From assembly GCA_004356265.1 (NCBI GenBank), contig SMXK01000067.1, forward strand, positions 1-26,938: a stretch of DNA of 26,938 bases, in the 5' to 3' direction. Shown here in pieces: positions 24,079 through 26,938 of this stretch (position 1 is its first letter; the number at the start of each line of letters is the position of its first letter). A program made the translations under genes and the position numbers. Under the pieces are notes generated by a model. It did not search any database. It was not told the origin of the DNA and saw only the letters and a list, made by a program, of their open reading frames with translations. Source of the stretch: Bacteroidota bacterium (GTDB lineage Bacteria; Bacteroidota; Rhodothermia; Rhodothermales; UBA10348).

Positions 24079-26938
24079 TTGAAGAGTATCATCGGAGTTC
24101 TATCGATTCTGGTTACGATCACCATGGTCGGCGACCTGCGTGCACAAATCTCTGAGGGGAAGAAGGCGCCGAGCCAATCCAACATCGACAGCTTCCCGTC
24201 CAGAATTGATACACTCGTTGTTCAGGGCCAAGGTCCGTTCTTAATCCACCCGTTTCTGCTAGAAAATACGATCATCGTTTACATCGATCAGAAGCGCGTG
24301 GCGCGTGAAGAATTCGAACTCGACTTGCTCAACGGCCTGATCACATTTATAAATCGCGTCGTCCCGCCGTCAGCCCTGTTTGTAGTACAATACAGATACA
24401 TTCCACTTGATCTTGCATCCAGCTACAGAATCTGGCCGTTGAGGATTAACAACACCGAAATGCCAGACTCGTCACCGATACGTTCGGCGAGAGCATCGGA
24501 TCTAAGCTTTTCGGTACCAACAAGAAGCAACCTCCGCTCCAGCGGTTCCATTACCCGCGGAGTATCGACAGGGACGGGCCAATCCGCAGGGATAGAATCG
24601 GGGCTTCGGGTTCAGGTGGAAGGTGAAATTACGGAAGGCATTTATCTGCAGGCAGCGTTAACGGACGAGAATACGCCGATTCTGCCGGAAGGCACTACCA
24701 GACGGATCAATGAATTTGATCGCATATTTATCAAGCTGCAGTCGCAATCGGGCACAGTTCAATTGGGTGATTTTGACGCCCGGGTAGATGGTGGATATTA
24801 TGGTCGCCTCCGTCGAAAACAGCAGGGTGTTTCCGTTAAAGCCAATATTCCGGCGTCCGGGTCGATCTTTAATGGTGCAAACATTCAAACTTCCGGCTCT
24901 ATATCCCGGGGGATATTTCGGTCCCAACAGGTTCAAGCGATCGATCGCATTCAAGGACCATACCGGCTTGAAGGCGTGAATGGTGAACGATTTATCATTG
25001 TGATTCCCGCATCTGAATCCGTGTTCATCAATGGAGTTCGTTTAGTCCGCGGCGACCGAAATGACTATGTGGTGGACTATGAAACCGGTGAAATAACGTT
25101 TACCCCATCTCAGATCATCAGTGCCGATCTCAGGATTACAGTGGAATTTGAATACACCACCAGCCAGTTTACCAGAACCATGTTCACGGCCAGTGGGGAT
25201 ACACATTTCGGCGGAATTTCTGATGGAGGCAGTCGTCTGACCCTTGGCGCGACGGTTTTGCGTGAGTCGGACAGCAAGGCTTTCGGAAGTGAATTCGGTC
25301 TCAGTGCTGAAGACATTTCTATCATTGAAGCTGCAGGGGACGGCCTTGCGTTTCGATCGGGAGCGATTGCAGTATTTTTTAATCCAGAGGCAACCTATAC
25401 GCAGTATCTCATTGAGCAGCGCGAAACCATCTCGGCCGATACCGTCAACATTTTCGTAGCCGTCAGTACAACACCACCGGATACGGCTACAGTTTATCGC
25501 GTCTCGTTTTCGAGATTGGGAGAGAGGCGGGGCAGCTACATTCGAACAGGGCTTGTCACTAATGGAATAGCCTATGAATGGGTCGGAATCGGCCAGGGAG
25601 AATACGAACCGATTCAATTGCTGCCCACGCCAGTATTGAATCAGATTATCGATTTCAGGGCGCGGGTGGTTATTTCAAGTGGATTTTCACTTTCTGCAGA
25701 ACTCGCGTCATCGCTGCAGGATCTGAATCGAATCTCGGAACTGGATGATCAAAACAACGCAGGGGAGGCGTATCGGATTGAGGCTAATTACTCGACGGGG
25801 AAATCAAAGTCCATCGGCTTGAATATTTTTCAGCGATATCGGTCTTCGTCTTTCCGAACGTTCAGTCGATCGCGCTCTATTGAATTTGCACGTGACTGGA
25901 ATCTTGTTGGAAGGATCGTAGATCCAACCGGAGGGATTTCGGGTGCGCAGTCGGAAAGAGAGTCTGACGCGAATGTTTTCTGGCACTGGACCGATTCATC
26001 TCGTGTCGAGGCGTCCTTGTCACATCTCAAGCTGGGCTCAACGTTTGAAGGACTCCGGGCAGGAGGTGGTTTCAAGTTATTCAGATCAGAATCCACTTTC
26101 GCTGATTATTCCATCAGCTTTCTCGAGACCGACGACTTTCTCGCAGACGAATCCGGTAGCTGGATCAGGCAAAAAGGTCGAATTTCGTATGGAATAAAAA
26201 AAGACAGGATAAGACCGTATTTCTCGGTCGAACATGAAGACCATCAACAAACGGAAGGGATCAATGGTGTCCTTGTGGCACCATCCACTCGGTTCATCGA
26301 TTCGCGGGGTGGTGTAGCTGTTCGGGGCCGGATTTACGAGGCGCGTTTTGAAATCAGAAACCGGCAGGAAGATTTTGTGGTTCTTAACGGTAATCGCCAA
26401 CCATACGATGCGCTGACCTTTGTCTCGTCCGGAAGTTATGACCCTGGACGACACCTCCATATCGAAGGAACCGTGGGATTAAGGTCAACTCGGGGCTCTG
26501 CCGTATCGGATATTTTAGTGCCTGCAGCAAGCAGTGACGGCAGTTTATTGATAGGACTGAACGGGCGTTGGCGTTCTGCTCCGTCTGGCTTCACTGTCAA
26601 CTGGTTGTATCAGGCTCAGTCAGAACGATCCACTGTTTTGCAGGAGATATATATAAGAACGGGGCAAGATCGGGGTGAATTTGTATGGATCGATATTAAC
26701 AATGACAGCGTCATGCAACTGGAAGAATTCATTCCCGAAACGCTGCCGAATGAAGGACAATTCATCCGATCCTATTTCCCTTCTGATGATTTCGAGGAAA
26801 TCACGACTGCTAAGGCTCGCATCAGGTTCGAGTACAGACATCCCGGGTCGCAGGGCACTGCGTCGGGTACAACATGGAACCGGTTTATACGTGGAATCGG
26901 CTCCGTCACACTTATTGATGTAGAAGAGCGGAGCCGAG
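24079..26938 (+). CDS. SprA-like large outer-membrane protein, 3' end beyond the window
   Basis: The frame is open from 24007 to the window end. I place the start at TTG 24079, which gives a clean signal peptide (MKSIIGVLSILVTITMVG.. RAQ); a TTG at 24034 is an alternative. About 953 residues are visible. After the signal there are conserved blocks: FLLENTIIVYID, SLR-rich GSITRGVSTGTGQ, LRVQVEGEITEGI, LTDENTPILPEGTTRR, INEFDRIFIKL, VQLGDFDAR, GPYRLEGVNGERFIIVI and NDYVVDYETGEITFTP. I recall this pattern from Bacteroidota proteins related to the SprA N-terminal region, large outer-membrane barrels. The later half is repetitive beta-strand sequence. An EF-hand-like loop, DINNDSVMQLEE (26692-26727), follows GEFVWI. 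The role is probably outer-membrane architecture or secretion; substrate unknown. Confidence 0.75.
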   Translation, partial: MKSIIGVLSILVTITMVGDLRAQISEGKKAPSQSNIDSFPSRIDTLVVQGQGPFLIHPFLLENTIIVYIDQKRVAREEFELDLLNGLITFINRVVPPSALFVVQYRYIPLDLASSYRIWPLRINNTEMPDSSPIRSARASDLSFSVPTRSNLRSSGSITRGVSTGTGQSAGIESGLRVQVEGEITEGIYLQAALTDENTPILPEGTTRRINEFDRIFIKLQSQSGTVQLGDFDARVDGGYYGRLRRKQQGVSVKANIPASGSIFNGANIQTSGSISRGIFRSQQVQAIDRIQGPYRLEGVNGERFIIVIPASESVFINGVRLVRGDRNDYVVDYETGEITFTPSQIISADLRITVEFEYTTSQFTRTMFTASGDTHFGGISDGGSRLTLGATVLRESDSKAFGSEFGLSAEDISIIEAAGDGLAFRSGAIAVFFNPEATYTQYLIEQRETISADTVNIFVAVSTTPPDTATVYRVSFSRLGERRGSYIRTGLVTNGIAYEWVGIGQGEYEPIQLLPTPVLNQIIDFRARVVISSGFSLSAELASSLQDLNRISELDDQNNAGEAYRIEANYSTGKSKSIGLNIFQRYRSSSFRTFSRSRSIEFARDWNLVGRIVDPTGGISGAQSERESDANVFWHWTDSSRVEASLSHLKLGSTFEGLRAGGGFKLFRSESTFADYSISFLETDDFLADESGSWIRQKGRISYGIKKDRIRPYFSVEHEDHQQTEGINGVLVAPSTRFIDSRGGVAVRGRIYEARFEIRNRQEDFVVLNGNRQPYDALTFVSSGSYDPGRHLHIEGTVGLRSTRGSAVSDILVPAASSDGSLLIGLNGRWRSAPSGFTVNWLYQAQSERSTVLQEIYIRTGQDRGEFVWIDINNDSVMQLEEFIPETLPNEGQFIRSYFPSDDFEEITTAKARIRFEYRHPGSQGTASGTTWNRFIRGIGSVTLIDVEERSR

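Overview
The window looks like chromosomal DNA from a bacterium of the Bacteroidota/Rhodothermota/Balneolota (FCB) lineage. This is inferred from gene families typical of that lineage: a DUF5777-type beta-barrel protein, a long SprA-like outer-membrane protein, the 'NEPVKSYAPGSPER' type of P5C dehydrogenase and an S9B peptidase. Weak or absent Shine-Dalgarno sequences, frequent TTG/GTG starts and a TTTG-N20-TAnnTTTG-like promoter also fit. Base composition is close to balanced and coding density is very high; no gap exceeds about 170 bases. I see no tRNA, rRNA, insertion sequence, phage gene or CRISPR array.

Layout. (1) 3-2237 (+): the 3' part of a prolyl-oligopeptidase/DPP-IV type S9 peptidase with an acidic insert. 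(2) 5036-2277 (-): a tightly packed envelope operon of a secreted PIG-L deacetylase, a lipoprotein cytochrome with a CX4CH haem motif, a YceI-family protein and a DUF5777 barrel. (3) 5191-12422 (+): a RodZ-like membrane HTH protein, the NAD-dependent DNA ligase LigA, a sodium:solute symporter and a PgpH-type 7TM-HD phosphodiesterase. (4) 16497-12387 (-): P5C dehydrogenase (PruA), a 2,4-diaminopentanoate dehydrogenase-like oxidoreductase, a two-TM PH-like protein and a GntR regulator. This is probably a self-regulated amino-acid catabolism operon. (5) 16667-18610 (+): a LolC/LolE-type permease, MoaD and MoaE. (6) 19595-18633 (-): PurC. (7) 19766-22509 (+): a copper module of a CopA P1B-ATPase and a CopZ chaperone, with an unusual 28-bp tandem duplication covering the copZ start. 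(8) 23910-22516 (-): an adrenodoxin-reductase-type ferredoxin-NADP reductase. (9) 24079-end (+): a large SprA-like outer-membrane protein, cut by the window end.

How the genes work together. Four chemically coherent sets stand out: proline/ornithine-side glutamate semialdehyde oxidation with its regulator; copper efflux plus chaperone; the MoaD/MoaE pair of molybdopterin synthase; and an undescribed envelope set (PIG-L, CX4CH cytochrome, YceI, DUF5777) joined by 4-bp stop/start overlaps. The last set, the pruA-GntR operon and the duplicated copZ start are the best places to look for new biology. Most other genes are ordinary housekeeping or transport functions. Family assignments come from recognised motifs and were not checked by database search.
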